Source: Pseudoxanthomonas sp. F37
GTDB lineage: Bacteria > Pseudomonadota > Gammaproteobacteria > Xanthomonadales > Xanthomonadaceae
Assembly: GCF_022965755.1 (NCBI RefSeq)
Contig: NZ_CP095187.1
Location: 1 to 64,000, forward strand
Length of the DNA: 64,000 nucleotides
Direction of reading: 5' to 3'
How positions within the stretch are numbered: position 1 is the first letter of the stretch; every line of letters begins with the position of its first letter. Positions 8,364 to 16,304 of this stretch are shown here, one piece after another. Under the pieces are notes generated by a model. The model did no database searches, was not told where the DNA came from, and worked only from the letters and a program-made list of their open reading frames with translations. The translations under genes were made by a program, and so were the position numbers.

Positions 8364-8786
8364 CTAGCTCCGCGGCACCACGGCCAGCGTCAACCGCGAC
8401 ACGCAGACCAGCTTGCCGTCGTCGTTCTCGATGCGGATCTCCCACAGCTGCGTGCTGCGGCCCACATGCAGCGCCCGCGCCGTGCCGGTGACCATGCCGC
8501 CGCGCATCGCGCGCACATGGTTGGCGTTGATCTCCAGGCCCACCACCATTTCCCGGGTCGTGTCCACGCACAGGTTGCCGGCCACGCTGCCCAGCGTCTC
8601 GGCCAGCGCCACCGAGGCGCCGCCGTGCAGGATGCCGTACGGCTGCACCGTGCGCGCATCCACCGGCATGGTGCCCCGCAGCCAGTCCTCGCCCGCCTCG
8701 CTGAAGACGATGCCCAGGTTCGACACCAGGGTGTCGGCCGCGTGGGCGTTGACGGCAGTCAGATCGACGGGGGCGCGGAAAGCCAT
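8364..8786 (-). CDS. PaaI/MenI-type hotdog thioesterase
   Basis: The 140-residue single hotdog-fold protein resembles acyl-CoA thioesterases of the PaaI / 1,4-dihydroxy-2-naphthoyl-CoA hydrolase group. The helix motif ILHGGASVALAETLGS (about 51-66) contains the HGG and the catalytic acidic residue (Glu in AETLG), and NANHVRAMRGG (about 87-97) is the matching strand block. The exact acyl-CoA substrate is not readable. The gene lies between two near-identical hairpin elements (8277-8353 and 8800-8881), with 10 and 13 bp separating it from them. Confidence 0.88.
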   Translation of the reverse strand: MAFRAPVDLTAVNAHAADTLVSNLGIVFSEAGEDWLRGTMPVDARTVQPYGILHGGASVALAETLGSVAGNLCVDTTREMVVGLEINANHVRAMRGGMVTGTARALHVGRSTQLWEIRIENDDGKLVCVSRLTLAVVPRS

Positions 8787-8799
8787 GGCGATTCTCGGG

Positions 8800-8881
8800 A
8801 GGAGTGAGTGGAGAGGAGTGAGGAGTGAGGGGGGCAGGAGCGCGAGTTTTACTCACTCCTCACTCCTCTCCACTCACTCCT
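8800..8881. repeat. GGARYGAG hairpin element, copy 2
   Basis: The purine arm at 8800-8829 and its exact 30-nt complement at 8852-8881 enclose a 22-nt loop. Compared with copy 1 the arm differs at two positions (TGG for GGG, GAG for AAG), and both arms carry the change, so pairing is preserved. It lies between the thioesterase start and the phospholipase D stop, 3 bp from the latter. Confidence 0.9.
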
Positions 8882-8884
8882 GCG

Positions 8885-10861
8885 TTACAGAATCGGTACC
8901 AGGCCCGCGCCGAACGCGGTCAGCACGCGCGTGTACAGCCATTTCGGCCCGACGTTGACCTCGGGGAAATCGCCGACCGCCACGTAGCACCGGTGGAACG
9001 CCGGATCCTTGGGCGCCACCGGCAACGGACAGTCGGGGCCCGGCTGGAACTCGTAGCTGGTGGCGTAGCGCCACGGCCAGACATCGAAGACGGGCAACGC
9101 CTCGGACACCTTGCCCAAGCTGTAGTCCAGCCCGGAAAACACCGGCGGCTTGGCCCGCGGGGCGATCACCCACGCATTCTGCGGGGACATGTCGCGGCGG
9201 ATGCTGTCGGCCAGCGCCTGGGCGAAGGCCGCATCGTCGATCACGACCGCCGCCTCGGTATTGTAGTTCTCCGAGCGCGGATCGAAGTTGTGCGTCCCGA
9301 TCACCGCCGTGCGGCCGTCGATCACCATCGATTTGGCGTGCAGGCCCATGCGCACGCCGGCGCGCTTGAGGGGCAGCGGCTCGGACGCGGCGCCGCTGCT
9401 GAGGAACGAGGGCCGCGATTCGGTACGCTGCAGGCGGCGGGTAGTCTCGCCCTGCGAGCCGGCCGATGGCCCGATCGATCCCGACGGCCCGCGGATGCGT
9501 CCACTGCCGCTGCCGCTGCCCGCCACGGCACGCCCGTCCTCCGACGGCGCCACCGGCGGCCCTTCCGGCATCAGCGCGGCGTAGTCCACCGGCGCGTCCT
9601 CCGGGAACGGCTTGTACTCGTGGATGCGGAAGCCGAATTCGCGCAGGTAGCGGCGCTTGTACTTGAACGACATCGAATAGACGACCGGGTTGTCGGTCGC
9701 CGCCAGGCTGTTGGTGGACACCACCACCTGCGGCGGCGGCTGGCGCTTGCGCATGTCGCGGAACATCGCCTGCGCCTGCTTGGACATCACCAGGTACGGC
9801 GTCTGCAGCAGCACTTCCTGCTGCGCGCCGCGGATCAGCGCCTCCAGTTCGGGGGCGGCGGGCGCATCGTGGTCGCGGCGTTCGCGGCGGTGCTTCTGCG
9901 GCAGGTCGGCGATGTAGCGCACCGTACCGACCGCGAACGCCGGCTCGACGAAGCGCTCCCGCACCACCGCCGGATCGTCCGCCTGGGCGCTTGCGGCCTG
10001 CACGCGCTCCGGCCGCAGATAGCGCGGCGCGGGCATCGCCGGCACGCCCTCGCGCAGCAGGGTGCGGCCGACATCGTTCAGGCGCTCGGCGGGCACGCTG
10101 CGCCGCGTATCCCAGAACGCCTGGAAGTTGGCCGCCATCGCCGCCGCCTCCGGGCCGGCGACCAGCACGTCGCGGTCGCGGAAGTTGTACTCGGCGTCCC
10201 AGTCGAAGTAGTCGTCCTGGTAGTTGCGCCCGCCGCTGATGCCGATGCGATCGTCCACCAGCAGCAGCTTGGTGTGCATGCGCTGGTTGAAGCGGCGGAA
10301 GCAGCACAGCACGCTGCCCGCGTAGTCCAGGTAGTTCAGCTTGGCCTTGCCGAAGCTGGGGTTGTAGATGCGGATGGAGAAATTCTGGTGCGCCCCGGAC
10401 AGCGCCGCCAGGATCTGCAGGTCGGCGATCGCCGACAGCTGGTCGATCAGCACCCGCACCTTCACCCCGCGCCGCGCCGCGGCCAGCAACTCGTCCAGCA
10501 CCAGCCGCGCGCTGTCGTCCTTGTCGAAGATGTAGGTCTGCAGGTCGATGCGTTCGCGCGCGCTGCGGATCAGGTTCAACCGTGCCAGCAGCGCGTCCGA
10601 GCCCTGGTCCAGGATCACCGCGTAGTGGCGCGGGGCCTCCGGGGTGGACGCGGCGCGCGCCTGTCCGGCCAGGTCGTAGAGCGGCGACGACAGCGCGCAG
10701 GCATCGGCCTGTTCGCACTCGATCACCGTTGAACGGGCGCCTGCGGCGATGCCTGCCGCACGATCGCGCTGGCGGTCGGACAGGCTGGCGCAGGCGCTGC
10801 ACAGCAGCGCCAGCCACAGGACCGCGCAGCGCGCGGCGATCACGGCACTGCGGCGGGTCAC
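8885..10861 (-). CDS. Phospholipase D / cardiolipin synthase-like lipoprotein
   Basis: The 658-residue protein starts at a GTG (VTRRSAVIAAR) followed by a lipoprotein signal ending LLCSAC (Cys about residue 23), so it should be anchored in the envelope. Two HKD motifs are visible: MHTKLLLVDDRIGISGGRN (about 194-212) and LHAKSMVIDGRTAVIGTHN (about 490-508). Both have the HxKx4D core and the downstream GG/GT-N, so the active site should be intact. A low-complexity Gly/Ser insert lies before the second motif. The GTG overlaps the yceI-like stop (GTGA), indicating translational coupling as the last gene of the ParA-SixA-YceI operon. Confidence 0.87.
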   Translation of the reverse strand: MTRRSAVIAARCAVLWLALLCSACASLSDRQRDRAAGIAAGARSTVIECEQADACALSSPLYDLAGQARAASTPEAPRHYAVILDQGSDALLARLNLIRSARERIDLQTYIFDKDDSARLVLDELLAAARRGVKVRVLIDQLSAIADLQILAALSGAHQNFSIRIYNPSFGKAKLNYLDYAGSVLCCFRRFNQRMHTKLLLVDDRIGISGGRNYQDDYFDWDAEYNFRDRDVLVAGPEAAAMAANFQAFWDTRRSVPAERLNDVGRTLLREGVPAMPAPRYLRPERVQAASAQADDPAVVRERFVEPAFAVGTVRYIADLPQKHRRERRDHDAPAAPELEALIRGAQQEVLLQTPYLVMSKQAQAMFRDMRKRQPPPQVVVSTNSLAATDNPVVYSMSFKYKRRYLREFGFRIHEYKPFPEDAPVDYAALMPEGPPVAPSEDGRAVAGSGSGSGRIRGPSGSIGPSAGSQGETTRRLQRTESRPSFLSSGAASEPLPLKRAGVRMGLHAKSMVIDGRTAVIGTHNFDPRSENYNTEAAVVIDDAAFAQALADSIRRDMSPQNAWVIAPRAKPPVFSGLDYSLGKVSEALPVFDVWPWRYATSYEFQPGPDCPLPVAPKDPAFHRCYVAVGDFPEVNVGPKWLYTRVLTAFGAGLVPIL

Positions 10862-11442
10862 GGTGTCCTTGCGCTCCTGATGCGCGCGCGCAGCACGAAC
10901 ACCACGCGGTCGCTGACGGCCAGCATCCAGTCGTCCATGTCGTAATCGCTGCGGCGCACCGCGCCGGTGGCCACCACGTCGCACCCGACCGCCGGGCGCG
11001 GGCAGGTCGCCGGCGCCACCTCCAGGCTGCGCGGGCGGCTGATGCCCTTGATGCTCAACTCGCCCTCCAGCTTGCCGCCGTCGTACAGCAGCAGCGGATC
11101 GTAGGGCCTGGACGTGAACGTGACCACCGGATAGCGGTCGGCATCGAAGAACTGCTCACTGCGCGCCCAGTCGCTGTAGCGGGGGTGGCCGATGATCTCG
11201 ACATCGCGGGTGTACATGCGCAGGCGCACCTGCTGGCGCCCGTCCGGCAGGTGCTCCACCGAGCCTTCGTAGTGGCGGAACACGCCGTCCAGCACCTGGC
11301 CCCAGCGCGTGCGCAGCTCGAACCCCAACCGCGTATTGTCCGGGTCGAAGTCGTTGCGCCCCTGCGCCAGCACGGGTGCGGCCAACAGCGCGCCCACGGC
11401 CAGCGCGGCCAGGCGCAGGCCGGCGGCAGTCGCCTGCGTCAT
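10858..11442 (-). CDS. YceI family periplasmic protein
   Basis: The 194-residue protein has a cleavable signal peptide (cut after APVLA, about residue 26) and a YceI-like lipocalin-type domain with the family features FDPDNTRLGFELRTRW, DRYPVVTFTSRPYDP and LEGELSIKGISRP. YceI proteins bind isoprenoid-like lipids in the periplasm. The ATG overlaps the SixA stop (ATGA), and its own stop overlaps the start of the phospholipase D gene, so all three should be translated as a coupled unit. Confidence 0.88.
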   Translation of the reverse strand: MTQATAAGLRLAALAVGALLAAPVLAQGRNDFDPDNTRLGFELRTRWGQVLDGVFRHYEGSVEHLPDGRQQVRLRMYTRDVEIIGHPRYSDWARSEQFFDADRYPVVTFTSRPYDPLLLYDGGKLEGELSIKGISRPRSLEVAPATCPRPAVGCDVVATGAVRRSDYDMDDWMLAVSDRVVFVLRARIRSARTP

Positions 11443-11915
11443 GGCCACCAGAAGGCGGAAAGCTGCGCCACGCCGGGTTCGAAGGAGGCGTCCGCCGGCA
11501 GCGTCAGCACCACCACGCCGGCAGGGGGCATGCCGCGGTACTCGCTGGTCACGCCGGAGTACATCAGCGCCGCCAGCTGCTCCAGCCCGGGGTTGTGTCC
11601 CACCATCAGCAGGCGCTCGGCCTCGCGATGCTGGTCGGCCAGGTCGGCCAGCGTGCCCGGCGTGGCCTCGTAGATGCGCTCTTCCAGCCGCTGCTCCACA
11701 TAGCCGATCGCGTCCATCACCGCTTCCAGCGTCTCGCGGGTGCGGCGGGCCGGCGAACACAGCACGCGGTCCGGCACCAGACCCTGCTCCTTCAGCCAGC
11801 GCGCGACGGCCTCGGCCTCGGCCAGGCCCTGCGGCGAGAGGGGACGGTCCAGGTCGGACTGCCCGGTGGTGGCCGGTTCGGCATGGGCATGGCGCAGCAG
11901 GATCAGTTCACGCAT
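11439..11915 (-). CDS. sixA: Phosphohistidine phosphatase SixA-like
   Basis: The 158-residue histidine phosphatase-superfamily protein has the catalytic LLRHAHAE (residues about 6-13, the RHG-type motif with nucleophilic His), the second Arg in SPARRTRETLE, and the second His in LLMVGHNPGLEQLA. Size and VGHNPGL block match the SixA branch, which removes phosphate from phosphohistidine on HPt-type proteins. It starts 14 bp after the ParA-like gene. Confidence 0.9.
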   Translation of the reverse strand: MRELILLRHAHAEPATTGQSDLDRPLSPQGLAEAEAVARWLKEQGLVPDRVLCSPARRTRETLEAVMDAIGYVEQRLEERIYEATPGTLADLADQHREAERLLMVGHNPGLEQLAALMYSGVTSEYRGMPPAGVVVLTLPADASFEPGVAQLSAFWWP

Positions 11916-11929
11916 GGGACGCTTGCTCC

Positions 11930-12562
11930 TTAGGCTTTCTTGATCCACTTCAACAACGGTTCCCAGTCGGCCTGATGCTCGCGCACCTGCGCCGAACGGT
12001 AGTCGAACAGGCTGCGGCCCAGGCCCGCCATCACCACGTAGGCCTGGGTATCGCGCAGCTGGGTGATGACCGGGTAAGGCCAGGTCTTGAGCATCTCCAC
12101 CGCCTGCTGCGAGGCATTGGTCCACGGCTTGCTGCGGTTGACCACCAGGCCCACGGGCAGCTTGCGCTTGTGCACCCGCGGCACCTTGGCCAGGGTGTTC
12201 AGGAACCCGACCGTGGCCTCGATGTCCAGGGCGGACGGCAGCACAGGCACCACCACGGCATCGGCGTGCTCCAGGAAACTCCCCAGGTCGTCGGCCATGG
12301 CGCCGGCCGCGGCATCCACCACCACCCGTTCGGCGTCCTCCGGCAGCCACGCCCGCCAGGCGCGCCTGCCGCTGGCATCGATCGGCAGTACGGCCGACTC
12401 CAGTTCCGCCCGGCGCTCGGCCCAGCGGGTGGAGGAATGCTGCGGATCGGCGTCCACCAGCACCGTGCGTTTGCCATCGAGTGCGAAATACGCGGCCAGG
12501 TTGGTCGCCAGGGTGGTCTTTCCCGCGCCGCCCTTGGAGCTGGCGACCAGAATCGTCTTCAT
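11930..12562 (-). CDS. Orphan ParA/MinD-type ATPase
   Basis: The 210-residue P-loop ATPase has the deviant Walker A SSKGGAGKTTLATN (about 8-21, with the signature Lys in KGGAGKT), DADPQHSST (about 38-46, Walker A') and a Walker B-like VVVDAAAGA (about 81-89). No ParB-like gene is adjacent, so it is a stand-alone ATPase, perhaps positioning a protein complex. It is the promoter-proximal gene of the ParA-SixA-YceI-PLD set. A GGAACGAG hairpin element separates it from the divergent AAA ATPase gene. Confidence 0.87.
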   Translation of the reverse strand: MKTILVASSKGGAGKTTLATNLAAYFALDGKRTVLVDADPQHSSTRWAERRAELESAVLPIDASGRRAWRAWLPEDAERVVVDAAAGAMADDLGSFLEHADAVVVPVLPSALDIEATVGFLNTLAKVPRVHKRKLPVGLVVNRSKPWTNASQQAVEMLKTWPYPVITQLRDTQAYVVMAGLGRSLFDYRSAQVREHQADWEPLLKWIKKA

Positions 12563-12623
12563 GCGCGCACCTCGTTGCCCGGGGAGCCCGCAGGGTACAC
12601 CGGGGGCGGTGAAGCAGAAAGCC

Positions 12624-12703
12624 AGGAACGAGAGGGGAGGAACGAGGAGTGAGTGGGGCGAGGCGCCTCCACACTCGTTCCTCGTTCCTCCCCCCTCGTT
12701 CCT
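12624..12703. repeat. GGARYGAG hairpin element, copy 3
   Basis: The purine arm at 12624-12655 and pyrimidine arm at 12672-12703 pair over 32 nt with three mismatches, two of which could be G-U pairs in RNA; the loop is 16 nt. Here the units are mostly GGAACGAG rather than GGAGTGAG. It lies between the divergent ParA-like and AAA ATPase genes, so it does not look like a simple terminator. Confidence 0.87.
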
Positions 12704-12739
12704 GCTGCTATCGTTCCGTCCCCACGGACCGGATGCCCC

Positions 12740-14239
12740 ATGAACGAGCTGCAGGACCTCACCGCGCTGATCCGCGCCAACACCCCGCTGATCGTCGTCG
12801 AGACCCAGGACGAGGCCCGGGTGGTCGATCTGTTCCGGCAGGCGCTGGGCCAGGTATGGCGGGCGCTGTTCCGCTGGAGCATCACCGAGGGCCTGCGCCG
12901 GCTGGACATGGACCGCGAGGACGACGCCGTCGGCCCGCCCGACGCCAGCGCCGCCCTGCAGGCCATCAAGCAGGCCGACCAGCGCGGCATCTACCTGCTG
13001 CTGGATTTCCACCCCTACCTGGGCTACGCCAGCAGCCAGCGCCAGCTGCGCGACATCCTGCAGCGCCGCCACAGCCTGCCGCATGTGGTGGTGCTGGTGG
13101 GCGCGAAGATCGAGCTGCCGGCCGAACTGGACGCGCTGGCCGTGCGTTTCAGCCCGCGCCTGCCCGACGGCAACGCCCTGCTGAAGATGGTCCGCGAGGA
13201 AGCCGAACACTACGCCCGCGAGCACGGTGGCCGGCGCGTCGAGGTCGACGGCGAGGCGGTGAAGCAGATCGTGCGCAACCTGCAGGGCCTGAGCCTGGTG
13301 GACGCGCGCCGCATCGCGCGGCAGCTGATCTTCGCCGACGGCGCCCTGACCGCCAGCGACCTTCCGGCACTGAACAGACTGAAGTTCGAGCTGCTCAACC
13401 GCAGCGGCCACCTGCATTACGAGTACGACACGGCCAGATTCGCCGACGTGGCCGGTGCGTCGCGGCTGAAGCGCTGGATCGAACAGCGGCGCGCCGTGTT
13501 CGTGTCCGGCAACCCGCCGCCGGGGCTGGACCTGCCCAAGGGCGTGCTGCTGCTGGGCGTGCAGGGCTGCGGCAAGTCGATGCTGGCCAAGGCCACGGCC
13601 GCCGGCTTCGGCGTGCCGCTGCTGCGGCTGGATTTCGGCACGCTGTACGACAAGTACCACGGCGAGACCGAGAAGAACCTGCGCGCCGCGCTGGTCTCGG
13701 CCGAGCAGCTGGCGCCCTGCGTGCTGTGGATCGACGAGATCGAAAAGGGCCTGGCCAGCGGTGGCGACGAGGATGGCGGCGTGTCGCGCCGCGTGCTCGG
13801 CTACCTGCTGACGTGGATGGCCGAGCGCAAGGCCGGCGCGGGCAGCGGGCAAGTCTTCCTGGTGGCCACCGCCAACCAGGTGCAGGACCTGCCACCGGAA
13901 CTGCTGCGCAAGGGCCGCTTCGACGAGATCTTCTTCGTCGACCTGCCGTCGCCCGACGCGCGGGTGGAGGTGTTGCGCGTGCACCTGGTCCGCCGCCAGC
14001 TGGACCCGGAGGGCTTCAACCTGCCCGCACTCGCCGCCGCGGCCAACGGTTTTTCCGGGGCCGAGCTGGAACAGGCCATCGTCTCGGCGCTGTACGCCGC
14101 CCACGCGGAACAGAAGCCGCTGGACACCGAGCTGGTCATGCACGAGATCCGCAGCACCCGGCCGCTGTCGGTGCTGATGGGCGAGCAGGTGCAGGCGCTG
14201 CGCGACTGGGCGCGGGAGCGGACGGTACCGGCGGATTGA
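12740..14239 (+). CDS. Ycf46-like AAA ATPase
   Basis: The 499-residue protein has an N-terminal domain (about 1-210) and a C-terminal AAA ATPase domain: Walker A GVQGCGKSMLAKA (about 272-284), Walker B VLWIDEIEKGL (about 328-338), sensor 1 VATANQ (about 375-380) and the Arg finger / second region of homology ELLRKGRFDEIFF (about 388-400). This layout matches the Ycf46/uncharacterised AAA family found in cyanobacteria, plastids and many proteobacteria, whose role is not firmly known. The start at 12740 gives MNELQDLTALIRANTP, the family's usual N-terminus. Confidence 0.87.
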   Translation: MNELQDLTALIRANTPLIVVETQDEARVVDLFRQALGQVWRALFRWSITEGLRRLDMDREDDAVGPPDASAALQAIKQADQRGIYLLLDFHPYLGYASSQRQLRDILQRRHSLPHVVVLVGAKIELPAELDALAVRFSPRLPDGNALLKMVREEAEHYAREHGGRRVEVDGEAVKQIVRNLQGLSLVDARRIARQLIFADGALTASDLPALNRLKFELLNRSGHLHYEYDTARFADVAGASRLKRWIEQRRAVFVSGNPPPGLDLPKGVLLLGVQGCGKSMLAKATAAGFGVPLLRLDFGTLYDKYHGETEKNLRAALVSAEQLAPCVLWIDEIEKGLASGGDEDGGVSRRVLGYLLTWMAERKAGAGSGQVFLVATANQVQDLPPELLRKGRFDEIFFVDLPSPDARVEVLRVHLVRRQLDPEGFNLPALAAAANGFSGAELEQAIVSALYAAHAEQKPLDTELVMHEIRSTRPLSVLMGEQVQALRDWARERTVPAD

Positions 14240-14665
14240 CGCAACTCCCTCGCCATGACGCATCCATCGTGGGCGTGACGTAAGCCGCGAGCTTCTGGCG
14301 GCAGCGTGCACACCGGCAGTGGACACGTCCGTGTCCTGAGACTGTACTGTGGGTTGAGCCGCAGCGATACCCAACGCGCGCCCATTGGAAGCGCAGTGCG
14401 ATTGACGTTCCGGCACCGCATTCTTTGCACAACGCCCCGACGACAGCAGCTCGACGGATCATCCCCCCCGTGCCCCGAAGGCGTCCAGGCACGCACGGCA
14501 GTGGTACGCGAAAGGTAGAGCCGTGGCGCGGTTGCGCCCCGCCGCATCCATCTGGGATGCTCCAGCCTTGGAAAGTTCAACCATGGCCAGCGACGTCTCC
14601 CACAAGCGTGGGAACCTTCGCGCGCGACGATGGTCGACTGGAGACGAGGGAGCGAAGGGGACGCA
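14240..14665. other. Gene-poor leader region before ABC operon
   Basis: This 426-bp stretch holds no convincing long gene. It starts with a fragment resembling half of the REP-like repeats seen near 48911 (the string AAGCCGCGAGCTT at 14282-14294). Near the end is a 6-bp hairpin, TCCCAC-AAGC-GTGGGA (14598-14613), which could be an operator or leader structure. A promoter for the ABC/HlyD operon presumably lies here, but I cannot pick one with confidence. A 28-codon open frame at 14583 is listed separately. Confidence 0.4.
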
Positions 14666-14669
14666 ATGA
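14583..14669 (+). CDS. Possible 28-residue leader peptide
   Basis: An ATG preceded by GGAAAG (7-8 bases upstream) opens a 28-codon frame rich in Arg and Lys with one Trp, ending in a TGA that overlaps the ABC ATPase start (CAATGA). The overlap and the ribosome-binding-site-like sequence suggest it could couple translation into the operon. There is no known homologue that I recognise and the frame could be chance. It spans the small hairpin at 14598-14613. Confidence 0.25.
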   Translation: MASDVSHKRGNLRARRWSTGDEGAKGTQ

Positions 14670-15340
14670 TCGAATTGCAAGGTGTGCAGCGCCACTACGC
14701 CATGAGCGGACAGACGGTGCGGGCCTTGGCCGGGGTGGACCTGCACATCGGGCAGGGCGAGTTCGTCGCTATCACCGGCGCGTCGGGCTCTGGCAAGTCC
14801 AGCCTGCTGAACATCCTCGGCTGCCTGGACCGTCCCAGCACTGGCACCTACCTGTTCGAAGGTCGTGACGTGGCCACGTTCGACGACGAGGCCGGCAGCG
14901 ACCTGCGCAACCGGCGCATCGGCTTCGTGTTCCAGAGCTTCCACCTGCTGCCGCGCCTGACCGTGCTGGAAAACGTCATGCTGCCGCTGCGCTTCCATCG
15001 CGAGCCGCCGCCGGGTACCCATGAACGCGCGCTGGCCCTGCTGGATCGCGTGGGCCTGGCCGAGCGCCGCGACCACCGCCCCAGCGAACTGTCCGGCGGG
15101 CAGATGCAGCGCGCGGCCATCGCCCGCGCCCTGTTGCTGCAGCCGGCCCTGCTGCTGGCCGACGAGCCCACCGGCAACCTGGACTCGAAGAGCGCCGCCG
15201 ACGTGCTGGCGCTGATCGACGAAGTGCATGCCGACGGCCAGACCGTGGTGCTGGTGACCCACGACAACGACATCGCCGGTCGCGCGCCGCGCCAGGTGAA
15301 GCTGCGCGACGGCAAGGTGGAATCCGATGCGCTCCAGTAA
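14666..15340 (+). CDS. MacB/LolD-type ABC transporter ATPase
   Basis: The 224-residue ATPase has Walker A GASGSGKSS (about 39-47), Q-loop FVFQSFHLLPRLT (about 91-103), signature LSGGQMQRAAIARAL (about 142-156), Walker B LLLADEPTGNLDS (about 162-174) and an H-loop VLVTHDN. The EPTGNLDS string is typical of the MacB/LolD/FtsE group that works with a four-TM FtsX-like permease. Such a permease is encoded at the end of this operon (18561-19811). It overlaps the first HlyD gene by 14 bp. AGCGAAGGGGAC upstream provides a usable ribosome site. Confidence 0.92.
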   Translation: MIELQGVQRHYAMSGQTVRALAGVDLHIGQGEFVAITGASGSGKSSLLNILGCLDRPSTGTYLFEGRDVATFDDEAGSDLRNRRIGFVFQSFHLLPRLTVLENVMLPLRFHREPPPGTHERALALLDRVGLAERRDHRPSELSGGQMQRAAIARALLLQPALLLADEPTGNLDSKSAADVLALIDEVHADGQTVVLVTHDNDIAGRAPRQVKLRDGKVESDALQ

Positions 15341-16304
15341 GGCCCTGTGGGCCGCGCTGGCGCTGACCGCCGCCACGCCCACGCATGCCGTGGTGCTGAC
15401 CGGCGAAGTGCGCGCGATCGACGCGCAGCAGATCCTCACCCCGCAGTCGAACAGCGCGCCGGTGGTGATCCGCTACTACGTGCCCGAGGGCGAGCGGGTG
15501 AAGAAGGGCGAGGTGGTGCTGCGCATCGACCCCGGCCAGTCGGCCAGTCGCATTCCCGACCTGGAAGCGCAGATCGAACAGGGCCGCGCCAAGGACGCCA
15601 AGGACGTGGCCGAGCTGCAGGTCAAGGCGGTGCAGGCCGAAATGGCACTGGTGGAGGCCGAGGCCGAACTGGCCGCCGCCAGGCTGGACGCCACCATTCC
15701 GCGCGACCTGATCTCGGGCCTGGACTACGACCGCCACCAGGGCGAACTGGACCGCACCACCCGCGAGGTCGCGCTGAAGCGCAAGGACCTGGCCGCCGCC
15801 AACGCCGCCGTGCAGCGGCGCATCCAGGACGGGCGCCTGCAGATCGAAAAACTGGTGCTGCAGCGCGATTACCACGCCGCGCTGGTGCGCACCTCGGAAG
15901 TGGTGGCCGACCGCGATGGTGTGGTGGTGCATGGCTTCAACAACAACTGGATCGGCGGGCGCATCGACGAGGGCTCCTCGACCATGCCCGGCAGCAGGGC
16001 CGGCGAAGTGGTCAGCAGCGGCCGCATGAACGTGCGTGCCTGGGCGCTGGAGCCCGACCGCCGCGGCCTGGCGGTCGGCCAGCCGGTGACGCTGGCGTTC
16101 GATGCCGTGCCGGGACGCAAGGTGACCGGCCGCATCGCCTTCATTTCCGGCGCGCCCGACCGCCGCCCGGAATGGGGCGAGGGCCGCTACTTCACCCTCG
16201 ACATCACCCTCGACGCGCACACGCTGGCACTGATGCCCGGCATGAGCGTGCGCGTGACCGCGACGCCGGCGCAAGCGCCGGCCGGCCAGGGGAAGGCGCC
16301 ATGA
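15327..16304 (+). CDS. HlyD-type periplasmic adaptor (first of three)
   Basis: The 325-residue protein has an N-terminal signal (cut near THA, about residue 21), then an HlyD/MFP adaptor architecture: a lipoyl half-motif (VPEGERVKKGEVVLRID, about 52-68), a long alpha-helical hairpin (about 75-185), the second lipoyl half (VVADRDGVVVHG) and a beta-barrel region ending in PGMSVRVTATPAQ. It would link the inner-membrane ABC permease to the outer membrane or a substrate. The start overlaps the ATPase gene and the stop overlaps the next start (ATGA). Confidence 0.85.
   Translation: MRSSKALWAALALTAATPTHAVVLTGEVRAIDAQQILTPQSNSAPVVIRYYVPEGERVKKGEVVLRIDPGQSASRIPDLEAQIEQGRAKDAKDVAELQVKAVQAEMALVEAEAELAAARLDATIPRDLISGLDYDRHQGELDRTTREVALKRKDLAAANAAVQRRIQDGRLQIEKLVLQRDYHAALVRTSEVVADRDGVVVHGFNNNWIGGRIDEGSSTMPGSRAGEVVSSGRMNVRAWALEPDRRGLAVGQPVTLAFDAVPGRKVTGRIAFISGAPDRRPEWGEGRYFTLDITLDAHTLALMPGMSVRVTATPAQAPAGQGKAP

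Noticed and set aside
10862-10984. N-terminal extension of the phospholipase D frame to an ATG-type start upstream
   Set aside because: The extension is antisense-like Arg/Gly-rich sequence overlapping the YceI gene; the GTG at 10861 gives a proper lipoprotein signal.
14306-14518. A 70-codon frame between the AAA ATPase and ABC operon
   Set aside because: GTG start without a ribosome site, mixed composition and no recognisable protein character.
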